DNA from: an uncultured Rickettsiales bacterium
GTDB taxonomy: Bacteria > Pseudomonadota > Alphaproteobacteria > Rs-D84
DNA: 44,989 nt
Assembly: GCA_947176385.1 (NCBI GenBank)
Contig: CAMWQN010000005.1
Location: 1 to 44,989 of the forward strand
Direction: 5' to 3'
Numbering within the stretch: the stretch's first letter is position 1; the number at the start of each line of letters is the position of its first letter. The notes beneath the pieces were generated by a model. That model had not been told where the DNA came from, made no database searches, and worked only from the letters and a program-made list of their open reading frames with translations. The translations under genes were made by a program, and so were the position numbers. Positions 1 through 9,232 of the stretch are shown here, one piece after another.

Positions 1-6
1 TTTTTT

Positions 7-72
7 CACTCAGAAGACGGCATCCGCTCTCCTGCCTATTCTCGTGGGCGCGGATAGTTGTATAAGAGACAG
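7..72 (+). other. Illumina Nextera P7/i7 adapter remnant (non-biological)
   Basis: Bases 7-30 follow the P7 flow-cell oligo at 18 of 24 positions, including the run CAGAAGACGGCAT. Bases 31-38 (cctgccta) match the Nextera N706 index CATGCCTA at 7 of 8. Bases 39-72 match the Nextera read-2/transposon mosaic-end sequence at 29 of 34, ending in TGTATAAGAGACAG. The order P7, index, read-2 primer, mosaic end is exactly that of a library adapter. The adapter sequences are from memory. The contig end is therefore an artefact, and natural DNA begins at about base 73. Confidence 0.95.
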
Positions 73-107
73 TCTCTATGTCTTTTTTGAACCCAAAGGT
101 GGGTGTA

Positions 108-446
108 ATGATGATAAATGAAACATTGCGTTTAATACGAATAATACATGATTTGTCTGCAACAGAGTTGGCTCGGCAGCTAAAAATATCCGTTGGACAA
201 CTGTCAAAGATAGAAAACGGTAATGCCACACCAAGTTTAGAATTGATAGAAAAATACGCTTCCATATTTAAGACAACTAGTTCTGTTTTATTGCTTTTTG
301 CAGAAAATTTAGACACAGAAAAAAAACGAGGTAAAATAAAAATATCTATACGGGACAAGATGTTTAAATTGTTACAGATGTTGGGCGATTATAAAGATGA
401 CAAAGAAAATAAAAAAAATTCCACTAGAACAAAGCCCGCTATATAA
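108..446 (+). CDS. XRE-family helix-turn-helix protein, retron-associated
   Basis: Small DNA-binding protein (112 aa). Residues about 5-60 form an XRE/Cro-C1 HTH: the segment LSATELARQLKISVGQLSKIENG has the usual helix 2-turn-helix 3 pattern, followed by TPSLELIEKYASIF. The C-terminal third is lysine-rich. I chose ATG 108 (ATG 111 is equally possible) because AAAGGTGGG lies just upstream; the ATG at 78 is only 5 nt past the adapter and has no ribosome binding site. It overlaps the following reverse transcriptase gene by 50 nt, so the two are probably co-translated. HTH proteins are known accessory partners of one class of retrons (called type VI, from memory). It could be a regulator or the toxic effector; the sequence does not decide. 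Confidence 0.8.
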   Translation: MMINETLRLIRIIHDLSATELARQLKISVGQLSKIENGNATPSLELIEKYASIFKTTSSVLLLFAENLDTEKKRGKIKISIRDKMFKLLQMLGDYKDDKENKKNSTRTKPAI

Positions 447-1347
447 TCTATCTAGCAAAGCTAAACTATCTCATTTGTTGGGGTGTCGTACACAGTTTTT
501 ACATAATTTTCGAAACAATAGACGACAGTACAATATTTTCAGAATCAAGAAAAATAACAGTTCTGATAAAAGACCCGTAGAAGATCCGCATATGTTTCTA
601 AAACGTATGCATTCTAAACTTAAAATCCTTATTGCAGAGATTCAAACCCCAGATTATTTACATTCTGGAACAAAAGGGAAAAGCCATATAACGAATGCAA
701 AAAGTCATGTGGATGCCAAATATTGCGTTACATTAGATTTGAAGTCATTTTATCAGAATGCTCGAAAAACTTTTTTGCGTTACATGTTTCATACCGTATT
801 TCAAATGCCAGATGATATTGCGTACTGTGTGTCAGATATTGCCACAATTCCATATAAACCATCAGATGGGCATAATTCATATTTTTCAACCGGGTCGCCT
901 TTAAGTCAGATACTTATCTTTTGGTGTTATAAAGGAACTTTTGACTACATTGATCGATTGGCTCAAAAAAAGGGTATAGTATTTACACTGTATGTAGATG
1001 ATATGACTTTTTCTTCTAAAGCGCCGATACCCAAAAGTTTTATAAACTCTGTTGAAAAACGTCTAAAAAGAGTGGGATTGCATCTGAACGAACGTAAAAC
1101 GAAACAATATAGACCCACAGATTTTAAAATAATAACGGGTTGTGCTATTAAAAACGGATGCATGAAAGCAAAAAATTCTAAACGCAAAGAGATAATTGCC
1201 AAATTAAAACAAAATGATTGCTCTCCTCAAGCAATAGCATCGATTGTTGGAAAAATTGCATCGCAACAACAAATAGAACCAAATATATTGAATGCATCAA
1301 AACAGCAGTTGATTGCTAAGCGTAAAAAAATCAAAAACAAGCGATAA
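397..1347 (+). CDS. Retron-type reverse transcriptase
   Basis: 316-aa group II/retron-like reverse transcriptase. Visible motifs in order: RPVEDP (about 59-64), the retron region-X signature NAxxH as NAKSH (100-104), catalytic LDLKSFY (113-119), GSPLSQ (166-171), the active-site YVDD (199-202), LNERKTK, and the region-Y xTG as ITG (246-248). NAxxH and VTG-like motifs are known retron hallmarks and separate it from group II intron and DGR enzymes. Such enzymes make msDNA from an adjacent msr-msd RNA and act in anti-phage defence. The gene overlaps the HTH gene by 50 nt and abuts the convergent gene at 1348, so no RNA gene fits inside or downstream. The msr-msd should lie upstream, beyond the adapter-truncated contig end. 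Confidence 0.88.
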   Translation: MTKKIKKIPLEQSPLYNLSSKAKLSHLLGCRTQFLHNFRNNRRQYNIFRIKKNNSSDKRPVEDPHMFLKRMHSKLKILIAEIQTPDYLHSGTKGKSHITNAKSHVDAKYCVTLDLKSFYQNARKTFLRYMFHTVFQMPDDIAYCVSDIATIPYKPSDGHNSYFSTGSPLSQILIFWCYKGTFDYIDRLAQKKGIVFTLYVDDMTFSSKAPIPKSFINSVEKRLKRVGLHLNERKTKQYRPTDFKIITGCAIKNGCMKAKNSKRKEIIAKLKQNDCSPQAIASIVGKIASQQQIEPNILNASKQQLIAKRKKIKNKR

Positions 1348-1800
1348 TCATTCATCAGAACCAACAAACACAATCCCGAACCAGGTGCGGAGGAGAGACA
1401 GGTGGGGCTGGTAGGTTGTTGCGCTGGATTGTTCGCATTTGAATTCTGCCATTTCTTCGGGCGATAGCCCCCGTTCCTGGGCAAGTTTGTTCGCCAGCCC
1501 AATCAGGTAAAATACGTTGCCTTGGGGACCTTTCAGATCAATAACGATGCCAGTCTGGTATTTGGCGCCAGGACGTGTGCATGTGTCCTTGCGCTGGGGC
1601 GCTTTGTAATTTGCGGACATTTGCGCCAATTTGCGCTGGAGGTGGAGCAAGAGACCAGCCTGGCGGCCGGTAAGATGGTCGTTGTTGGTTTTACGGATGG
1701 CGGCCTCTAGGTTACGCATGGTGCGCATAGCGGCAAAGTACAGCATCGTAAATTCAGTGCGGTTGTTGGGCGTGATATCATCAAAATGCGTGTATTTCAT
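1348..1800 (-). CDS. Hypothetical protein, 150 aa
   Basis: Not recognised. Soluble protein with an alpha-helical N-terminal half (RNLEAAIRKTNND, then a predicted helix LLLHLQRKLAQM) and a C-terminal segment with GPQGNVFYLIGLANKLA and LSPEEMAEFK. No signal peptide or membrane segment. ATG 1800 is preceded by AAAAGGATTTTCT, a good ribosome binding site. Its stop codon directly abuts the stop of the convergent reverse transcriptase. It looks less AT-rich than the genes on either side, so it may be a native gene between two acquired defence genes. Function unknown. Confidence 0.75.
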   Translation of the reverse strand: MKYTHFDDITPNNRTEFTMLYFAAMRTMRNLEAAIRKTNNDHLTGRQAGLLLHLQRKLAQMSANYKAPQRKDTCTRPGAKYQTGIVIDLKGPQGNVFYLIGLANKLAQERGLSPEEMAEFKCEQSSATTYQPHLSLLRTWFGIVFVGSDE

Positions 1801-2016
1801 AGAAAATCCTTTTAGGTTGCTGCATTTGTGCTTAATAAAACGCTTTTGTCCAGTGGTTTATTCTGCTTAATTGGAATTTGTAGGCGTATAATCGGAAGTA
1901 GGCCTTGATTTCATAAGGACAAGAAACCTGTGTGACCGAGGAGGAAGCGATAGATGATTATAACAATCATATTTAGGGGGATGAGCGATTGCTCTCGACC
2001 ACAAGTGTTGTACAAT
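1801..2016. other. Intergenic stretch, no confident gene
   Basis: The left part is the upstream region of the 1348-1800 gene. A plus-strand TATAAT (about 1888-1893) and the terminator at 2017-2044 could bracket a short RNA. The segment contains short inverted repeats (CCTT/AAGG near 1903-1918; ATGATT/AATCAT at 1954-1970) and GAGGAGG at 1938-1944. A 36-codon ORF could start at 1954 but would read through the terminator and antisense to the next gene. I see no recognisable RNA family. Confidence 0.3.
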
Positions 2017-2044
2017 AAACAAGCCCCATGGTTGGGGCTTGTTT
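2017..2044. terminator. Bidirectional intrinsic terminator
   Basis: An 11-bp stem AAACAAGCCCC (2017-2027) / GGGGCTTGTTT (2034-2044) with loop ATGGTT, T-rich on both sides. It overlaps the stop codon of the DUF262-HNH gene read on the minus strand. Confidence 0.85.
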
Positions 2045-3432
2045 TAGTCATTTGGAGCTTTTAAAACAATGTCATTACGACTTCGATGGTTATTGCAGTA
2101 TCTATGAGTCAATCTGGCGTTATCTGCTGTAGTTGTGCCTCCCATCCAGAATTGTTCAATATGGTCAACAGCCGCATCATCTACACTCATAATTTTATTG
2201 CCACAAATTGCACAGGTATTATCCTTTTCGAATAACTCATTCTTAAATTGGTGAGTATAACACCGAGCCTGTGTTTGATCATTAGCAAGAATCTGCTCCA
2301 TTCTGTGTCTGAATATATCAAACCTAGTTCTCACTTGGACGTTCCCAGAAGTGGACCGAGTAATAGAATCTATAAATTTCTCGTCATTAACCATAAGGTC
2401 AATCGTAGCCTCTCTTATAAGATCCGCATTTCGTGTAACCTTATTTTTGTCTTGTGTAGAAAAGAACCACATATAAATATCAAATAAGGATGTGTTAATA
2501 TTAAGGCTTTTGTTGTCCCATTTGCCTTCTTTGGTATCTAAATCAATAACATAGCGTTTAAAAGCTTGTTTGCCATATATGGTTTTTATTAGGTACAAGG
2601 CGTTTTTAAATCTTTCTTCATCCTCTTTACGTTGTTTGTCATCATAAATCTTAAAATGTTCGCAATCATCATTTAAGAACTTCTTCATAGGTGCTGAATA
2701 TTTTAAATATGTTTGATGAGAAAAAGCCATAAAACGCAAAACAAGCTCCACGTCTTTCATTCGGGGTTCGTTGTTCCTCAGACCAACCAGTTCTCTGAAC
2801 ACCGTATCTTTTGCTAAAGCCTTTACTGTTTCCATATATGTGCCACGATAAATACAGTTACGCAACTCCATATCATTTAGTCCGACAGAGCCGCGGTTAA
2901 GTCGTTCAAACATATCGAACTTTATATCCGGGCCGGAATTTTTAAGAATAACCACAATGCGTATCGAATAATTTTTTAATTTTCGTTGGGCTTCTTTATC
3001 TAGGTCAACAAATCTGCACTTGTTGTACTGGTCCAAAACATTTAATGAAGATAATTTAAATTCAGTTTTTCGACCGTCGGGGTGTTCGAATTCATTATTC
3101 ATAAAACGAATAATAGATGTCAGACGTTGTTGTCCATCGATAACCAGCCATTTCCCATCGTCTGTTTCAGAGACATATATAACTGGTACAGGAAAACCCA
3201 ACAAAATACTTTCGATTAACTTGCTCGCTTGTCCACTGTTCCAAACGTATTTTCGTTGGAAAGATGGGCGCAAAATAATATCGCCGCTTTGCCACATTGA
3301 AAATAAAGTATGGATATTTGGGTCTGTGGATTGCGTAAAAATTTGTTGTGTCGACAAATCAAGAAATTCATTGTTGTTGCCATCGGTCGTATCTTCTTCG
3401 TAAACTAACATATTGTCATCAAATTCGGACAT
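2044..3432 (-). CDS. DUF262-HNH endonuclease family protein (GmrSD/Ssp-like defence)
   Basis: 462-aa protein. The N-terminal DUF262 (ParB/sulfiredoxin-like) domain shows RPSFQRKYVWN (about 55-65) and the nucleotide-binding DGQQR (99-103). The C-terminus carries a treble-clef HNH nuclease: a CAICG zinc knuckle, then VDHIEQF and LTHRYCNNHRSRN. DUF262 proteins with HNH/DUF1524 nuclease domains are known type IV restriction enzymes (GmrSD, BrxU, SspE-like) that use NTP to sense modified phage DNA. The start ATG 3432 has AAGGAGCC upstream, and a promoter TTAGCA-N17-TATAAT lies at 3484-3456. No modification genes are adjacent, so a stand-alone defence protein is the likely role. It forms a defence cluster with the retron. 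Confidence 0.88.
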   Translation of the reverse strand: MSEFDDNMLVYEEDTTDGNNNEFLDLSTQQIFTQSTDPNIHTLFSMWQSGDIILRPSFQRKYVWNSGQASKLIESILLGFPVPVIYVSETDDGKWLVIDGQQRLTSIIRFMNNEFEHPDGRKTEFKLSSLNVLDQYNKCRFVDLDKEAQRKLKNYSIRIVVILKNSGPDIKFDMFERLNRGSVGLNDMELRNCIYRGTYMETVKALAKDTVFRELVGLRNNEPRMKDVELVLRFMAFSHQTYLKYSAPMKKFLNDDCEHFKIYDDKQRKEDEERFKNALYLIKTIYGKQAFKRYVIDLDTKEGKWDNKSLNINTSLFDIYMWFFSTQDKNKVTRNADLIREATIDLMVNDEKFIDSITRSTSGNVQVRTRFDIFRHRMEQILANDQTQARCYTHQFKNELFEKDNTCAICGNKIMSVDDAAVDHIEQFWMGGTTTADNARLTHRYCNNHRSRNDIVLKAPND

Positions 3433-3455
3433 TTAAAGGCTCCTTATGTACTGGT

Positions 3456-3484
3456 ATTATATAGAAATAAATTCATAATGCTAA
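3456..3484 (-). promoter_or_regulatory. Promoter of the DUF262-HNH gene
   Basis: On the minus strand TTAGCA (3484-3479), a 17-nt spacer and TATAAT (3461-3456) lie about 23 nt before the start codon at 3432, with AAGGAG between. Confidence 0.6.
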
Positions 3485-3604
3485 CTTTTTTCTATGCGTC
3501 ATCTAAATTCTAGTATTATTTCTGTGTAGCTGCTGTGTAGAAATATGTGTATTTCTGGGGGGGGCGTGGTGTGTCTAAAACAACCTAAATCCGAAAGTGT
3601 TAAA

Positions 3605-3640
3605 TCAAAAAAATACCGCAAAATCAAATGATTTTGCGGT
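3605..3640 (-). terminator. Terminator downstream of tRNA-Asn
   Basis: A 10-bp stem ACCGCAAAAT (3615-3624) / ATTTTGCGGT (3631-3640), followed on the minus strand by ATTTTTTTG. It ends the tRNA-Asn transcript. Confidence 0.85.
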
Positions 3641-3648
3641 CTAATCTT

Positions 3649-3724
3649 TGGCTCGGGCAGCTGGACTCGAACCAGCGACATACGGATTAACAGTCCGTTG
3701 TTCTACCGACTGAACTATGCCCGA
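3649..3724 (-). tRNA. tRNA-Asn (GTT)
   Basis: The minus-strand sequence begins TCGGGCATAGTTCAGTCGGT and folds into a full 76-nt cloverleaf including an encoded CCA. The anticodon loop CTGTTAA gives anticodon GTT (Asn). The T-loop is GTTCGAGTC and the acceptor arm is TCGGGCA/TGCCCGA. Its own terminator follows. Confidence 0.97.
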
Positions 3725-3855
3725 ATAGCGTTGCTTATATTATATGCTTTTATACAACATTTCAAGTACTTTTTTATCAGATTTGGATTTTTTTCTTTTT
3801 ATAGCGTATTTAGCCGCTTGGCGGGGCAATATTATGATGCGGGGACAAAAAAGAA

Positions 3856-3975
3856 TTACTTCTTGGTATTTTGTGTTGTTGTTGCCAATGCGTGTTCTTT
3901 TGCACGTGCTGTGCGCAGTTTCTGTTCTTGTTGTGCCAGTCTGTCGATTGCGCGCCAAAGGTCAGAATGTGTCAT
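3856..3975 (-). CDS. Possible 39-aa small protein, truncated repressor-like N-terminus
   Basis: Absent from the ORF track. ATG 3975 is preceded by AAGGAATAAAACA, a good ribosome binding site. The product starts MTHSDLWRAIDRLAQQ and continues as a charged helix ending in QNTKK. The first 16 residues resemble the start of the repressor-like protein at 8248 (MFHACLWSAIDNLAAK), but the HTH that should follow is absent. It may be a decayed or minimal relative. The overlapping plus-strand ORFs (3698-4058) have no ribosome binding site and look like shadows. The rest of 3725-4084 shows nothing recognisable. Confidence 0.4.
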   Translation of the reverse strand: MTHSDLWRAIDRLAQQEQKLRTARAKEHALATTTQNTKK

Positions 3976-4084
3976 TGTTTTATTCCTTGCATCTGTATAT
4001 AAATGCATTATTTCATAATGTGGCGGCTTTTCCTATCGGAAAGAAATCCTGGGGTTGAGCGCCTGTTTGCCAGATTTAAATTTA

Positions 4085-4113
4085 TTGCAGGTTTGAAATT
4101 TTGGTGCTATATT
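4085..4113 (+). promoter_or_regulatory. fabI promoter
   Basis: TTGCAG (4085-4090), a 17-nt spacer and TATATT (4108-4113), giving a leader of about 30 nt that carries AAAAGGAAATAAA before ATG 4150. Confidence 0.6.
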
Positions 4114-4149
4114 TGACTACGTCCAATAAAGATGACAAAAGGAAATAAA

Positions 4150-4965
4150 ATGTTATTGAAAGGAAAAAAGATTCTGATTACAGGCGTTGCAAACGATTGG
4201 TCTATGGCGTGGGCAATTGCCAAACGTGCGCATGAAATGGGTGCAGAAATCGCGATGCCGTATGCGATGCCAAATTTGGAAAAGCGTGTACGTCCATTGG
4301 CGGAATCAATCAATGCAAAATTCGTCCAAGAATGCAATGTTCAGAACGATGAACAGATGGATTCTTTGTTTAATGCCATTGAAAAAGAATGGGGACACCT
4401 GGATGGTATGTTGCATGCGATTGCATTCTCAGATAAAAATGAATTAACCGGTCGTTATGCTGACACAAGCCGTGACAATTTCAAAAACACAATGGATATT
4501 TCAGTTTATTCATTGGTTGATTTGACACGTCGCGCGTCAAAGTTGATGAAAGATGGTGGTTCTGTTGTTGCACTGACATATTTTGGCGGGGAAAAGTCTG
4601 TACCAAACTATAACGTAATGGGTGTTGCAAAATCCGCATTGGACAGCAGTGTTCGTTATCTGGCATCTGACCTGGGACGTGATAAAATCCGTGTTAATGC
4701 CATCAGTGCAGGTCCAATTATGACATTGGCGTCCAGTGGCGTTGGTGGATTCAAGGCAATGTTGCGTCTGAATGCGGAACAGACACCATTGCGCCGTAAC
4801 ATGACATTAGAAGATGTGTCTGGCGCAGCAGTTTATCTGTTCAGTGACTTGTCGTCGGCGGTGACTGGCGAAGTCCATCATGTTGATTGTGGTTATTCGA
4901 CCACCGGCATGATGCCGAACGAGCTGAAAGACATCCTGTTAAAAGGCTTGGACGATCAGCAGTAA
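4150..4965 (+). CDS. fabI: Enoyl-[acyl-carrier-protein] reductase (FabI)
   Basis: 271-aa short-chain dehydrogenase family enzyme. It reduces the enoyl-ACP double bond in the last step of each fatty-acid elongation cycle, using NAD(P)H. The N-terminal cofactor-binding segment is GKKILITGVANDWSMAWAIA, the FabI variant of the Rossmann motif. The catalytic Y-x6-K reads YNVMGVAK in TYFGGEKSVPNYNVMGVAK. The late segment RRNMTLEDVSGAAVYLFSDLSSAVTGEVHHVDCGY is typical of the family, as is the length. I chose ATG 4150 over 4132 because AAGGAAATAAA precedes it and known FabI proteins start close to LLKGKK. It is monocistronic with its own promoter and terminator. Confidence 0.97.
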   Translation: MLLKGKKILITGVANDWSMAWAIAKRAHEMGAEIAMPYAMPNLEKRVRPLAESINAKFVQECNVQNDEQMDSLFNAIEKEWGHLDGMLHAIAFSDKNELTGRYADTSRDNFKNTMDISVYSLVDLTRRASKLMKDGGSVVALTYFGGEKSVPNYNVMGVAKSALDSSVRYLASDLGRDKIRVNAISAGPIMTLASSGVGGFKAMLRLNAEQTPLRRNMTLEDVSGAAVYLFSDLSSAVTGEVHHVDCGYSTTGMMPNELKDILLKGLDDQQ

Positions 4966-5033
4966 AAGTTTTTTATCGGTACAACCAGTTAGGTTGGAGT
5001 TTTTTGTGTGAGGGGTGCTGAAGCCTTCATAAA

Positions 5034-5061
5034 AATCCCGCCGTTTGGTGGGATTTTTTAT
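5034..5061 (+). terminator. fabI terminator
   Basis: AATCCCGCC (5034-5042) / GGTGGGATT (5047-5055) with loop GTTT, then TTTTT. A weaker hairpin CAACC/GGTTG followed by GAGTTTTTT lies just upstream at 4983-5003. Confidence 0.8.
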
Positions 5062-5112
5062 TGCAATAATATATTAAAATGCTATTTTTGATAAAGCACA
5101 TAAGGGCATTAA

Positions 5113-5661
5113 ATGGTGACACAATATACGGATTTTTGCACAGCAGAATTGATTAAACTCTTGAAATGGCAAGATATGTTTGATATTGACTGGGCAACGT
5201 CATTCAGACGTGATGCGTATGAATTACAGCGGAATATGGCAAATATGATTTACAATGTCGCAAAAGAGGTTGCCCGATACAGCCCATGGGTGTATTTTCG
5301 TGGAACCCAGGATACTCCATTTGGTTTAAAGTATATATTTGATATCCCCAGCATTGGTGGCAGTGTCAAAGTTCAAAACATAACTTCAGCGCCCGCGCCA
5401 TTGGCAATTTTGCAATTATTAGATACTTCGCGTGTTTTGGTGTCAAACGAGTATTTAATTAGCGATAATATAGATAAATCTAATTGCATGACGCGCAAAA
5501 TATATAATGGTGCCCATGTATTGATAAGTGCCGGCGAGCTTAGTATCAAGTATCAGGCAGAAAAGAAACGCAGTGAAGAAGAGAGTCGTCGGATACAAGA
5601 AGCGGCAGCAAAAGAACAGGCGCTGGCAAGTTTGTTAAAAAACAAAGACCAGGGCAGATAA
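5113..5661 (+). CDS. Hypothetical protein, 182 aa
   Basis: Not recognised. The N-terminal half is helical (YELQRNMANMIYNVAKEVARY). The middle has beta-like segments (WVYFRGTQDTPFGLKYIFDIP, VKVQNITSAPAPLAILQLL). The C-terminus is a charged coiled-coil-like helix (AEKKRSEEESRRIQEAAAKEQALASLLKN). No signal peptide. The ribosome binding site is weak (AAGGGCATTAA). The gene ends in a double stop TAATAA, after which the same frame stays open for 62 codons (see the next entry). Confidence 0.65.
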   Translation: MVTQYTDFCTAELIKLLKWQDMFDIDWATSFRRDAYELQRNMANMIYNVAKEVARYSPWVYFRGTQDTPFGLKYIFDIPSIGGSVKVQNITSAPAPLAILQLLDTSRVLVSNEYLISDNIDKSNCMTRKIYNGAHVLISAGELSIKYQAEKKRSEEESRRIQEAAAKEQALASLLKNKDQGR

Positions 5662-5664
5662 TAA

Positions 5665-5853
5665 TTTGATATTGTACATAATAAAATATATAAATCTGTC
5701 CATAGAGCAAATTATTCTTGTGTGTTCCAAGGCAGTCCAGCAGAAGTAAAAAAACTCTGTGAAGAAACCATTGGCAAAATTATTGTTGAAAAAATATCGC
5801 ATGTTCCCGGTACGTCCAAATGCACGATTGAGCCACGTGCCAGAAAATATTAA
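5665..5853 (+). pseudogene. Open coding remnant in frame after the double stop
   Basis: After TAATAA at 5659-5664 the same frame is open to TAA 5853 without an ATG. The 62 codons read as convincing protein (SVHRANYSCVFQGSPAEVKK, then IGKIIVEKISHVPGTSKC). The only usual start codon is an internal GTG without a ribosome binding site. It resembles the C-terminal end of a soluble domain that has lost its 5' part, but I cannot name the family. Either a gene remnant or an ORF with a non-standard start. Confidence 0.35.
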
Positions 5854-5871
5854 TGTTAAATATTTTGTGCT

Positions 5872-5905
5872 AAAAAAACGCGTTACTATTGTAATGCGTT
5901 TTTTT
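5872..5905. terminator. Bidirectional terminator before ligA
   Basis: A7-ACGCGTTAC (5872-5887) / GTAATGCGT-T7 (5891-5905), one G-U pair, A-tract and T-tract on the two sides, between convergent units. Confidence 0.85.
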
Positions 5906-5920
5906 GTCGGTTTTTATAAA

Positions 5921-8155
<2,235 letters not shown>

Positions 8156-8159
8156 TCAC

Positions 8160-8214
8160 TTGCGACAGGGAAAATATTCATGATAAAATTCACTTGAATT
8201 TTTGACAAAAATCA
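8160..8214 (+). promoter_or_regulatory. Promoter and candidate operator of the HTH gene at 8248
   Basis: TTGCGA (8160-8165), 18-nt spacer, TAAAAT (8184-8189). Just downstream is a near-perfect palindrome ATTTTTG-A-CAAAAAT (about 8199-8213), a plausible site for autorepression. The 7922-8247 gap also holds two CACTTG copies and GTAAT/ATTAC arms. Binding by the 8248 product is inference. Confidence 0.45.
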
Positions 8215-8247
8215 ACTGGCAATTGAAAACAATATAGGGAGAGAGTA

Positions 8248-8508
8248 ATGTTTCATGCATGTTTGTGGTCTGCAATTGATAATCTGGCAGCCAAAAATCA
8301 TATGTCATGTTCTGGTATGGCACGACGCAGTGGTCTGGATGCGACCGTGTTTAACAAAAGTAAACGTTACAGTCGTGCTGGCAAACCGCATTATCCATCA
8401 ATGAAGAGTGTAGAAAAGGTATTAACTGCAACTGGTACATCAATGGTGGACTTTGCTGAAATGATTGTAGATGCATCACGCAACATCGAACGTCAATCAA
8501 AACACTAG
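8248..8508 (+). CDS. Repressor-like HTH protein without a peptidase domain
   Basis: 86-aa protein resembling the N-terminal DNA-binding domain of the S24/LexA-like phage-repressor regulators common in alphaproteobacteria: LWSAIDNLA, then MSCSGMARRSGLDATVFNKSKR, then a segment ending in VEKVLTATGTSMVDFAEMI. The C-terminal S24 autopeptidase domain of the usual 200+ aa proteins is missing, and the gene ends cleanly at TAG 8508. It is thus a DNA-binding domain alone, which could act as a simple or antagonistic repressor. The ribosome binding site GGGAGAGAG is strong. It ends 6 nt before the convergent outer-membrane gene. Confidence 0.8.
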   Translation: MFHACLWSAIDNLAAKNHMSCSGMARRSGLDATVFNKSKRYSRAGKPHYPSMKSVEKVLTATGTSMVDFAEMIVDASRNIERQSKH

Positions 8509-8514
8509 GGCACA

Positions 8515-9189
8515 TTACATCCCAAATTTGTATGATGCACCGATATATATCTGGGTGGCATCAACCTTGCTGACGGCGTCTTGGTGTTCAACATTGCCAT
8601 ATTTGACGTATTTTATACCTAAATCCAGTGCGATGCGTTCGTTCAGGTCGAACCAGACGCCTGCCATTACCTGATACGACAGATCAAATGCATTATCCAA
8701 TTCGCCATCAACATCGCCCCAAATACCGGTCAGTCCAATACCTGCACCGATGTATGGTGCCACAACCCCGCTGTATTCTTGGAACAAGTATGCGTTAAAT
8801 AAATTCGCCCACAGGTTATAACTGAAATCGTGGTTGTAATTATTGTGTGTTGAACCCATGTACAATGTTTCATATTCAACGCGCAGAAAATCGGTCAATC
8901 GATTTCCCAGTACGGTTCCGAAACCGAAATTATCGCGTGTTTTTTCTTCGTGATATCCGGTGGGAAAAGTGTATGCATATGCGGCGTGTTCATTTTTATA
9001 AATACGGAATCCGGTATAGTTATCACGCCGTGCGTTTTTATTGTCACAGTCGCATTTACATATCGGATAATCAGTCCCTGCATCTGGAGCGTCATATGTA
9101 ATGTATTCATCATATTCGCCATACGTATTTGCGACCGCTGGCGTGATACATATGCACAGTGCTGCGATAATAAATGGAATTTTCTTCAT
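8515..9189 (-). CDS. Outer-membrane beta-barrel protein (OmpA/porin-like)
   Basis: 224 aa with a Sec signal peptide (MKKIPFIIAALCICITPAVA, cleaved before NTYGEY), then alternating beta-strand segments (LTDFLRVEYETLYMG, VVAPYIGAGIGLTGIWG, FDLSYQVMAGVWFDL, IALDLGIKYVKYG) and a final strand ending in ASYKFGM. This fits a small 8-stranded OMP_b-brl protein. A short CKCDCDNK motif follows the signal peptide and may hold a disulfide. ATG 9189 (not 9246) has AAGGAAAGAGAG upstream. Function beyond outer-membrane structure is unknown. Confidence 0.85.
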   Translation of the reverse strand: MKKIPFIIAALCICITPAVANTYGEYDEYITYDAPDAGTDYPICKCDCDNKNARRDNYTGFRIYKNEHAAYAYTFPTGYHEEKTRDNFGFGTVLGNRLTDFLRVEYETLYMGSTHNNYNHDFSYNLWANLFNAYLFQEYSGVVAPYIGAGIGLTGIWGDVDGELDNAFDLSYQVMAGVWFDLNERIALDLGIKYVKYGNVEHQDAVSKVDATQIYIGASYKFGM

Positions 9190-9232
9190 ATGCTCTCTTT
9201 CCTTTTTGATAAACTTCATTAAAATATAATCG

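Noticed and set aside
1954-2064. 36-codon plus-strand ORF preceded by GAGGAGG
   Set aside because: It reads through a strong terminator and ends antisense in the DUF262 gene; the product shows no recognisable feature. Kept only as a note in the intergenic entry.
3499-3681. 60-aa minus-strand ORF
   Set aside because: It overlaps tRNA-Asn and its terminator.
3698-4058. Two overlapping plus-strand ORFs with hydrophobic runs
   Set aside because: No ribosome binding site, partly over tRNA-Asn, and they are antisense to the better supported 39-aa ORF.
4983-5003. Possible fifth leader fragment (GGTTGGAGTTTTTT) after fabI
   Set aside because: Only the GTTGGAGTTTTTT string is shared with copy A. 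No loop hairpin, no CCTCC strand and no downstream regulator; it works as a simple weak terminator.
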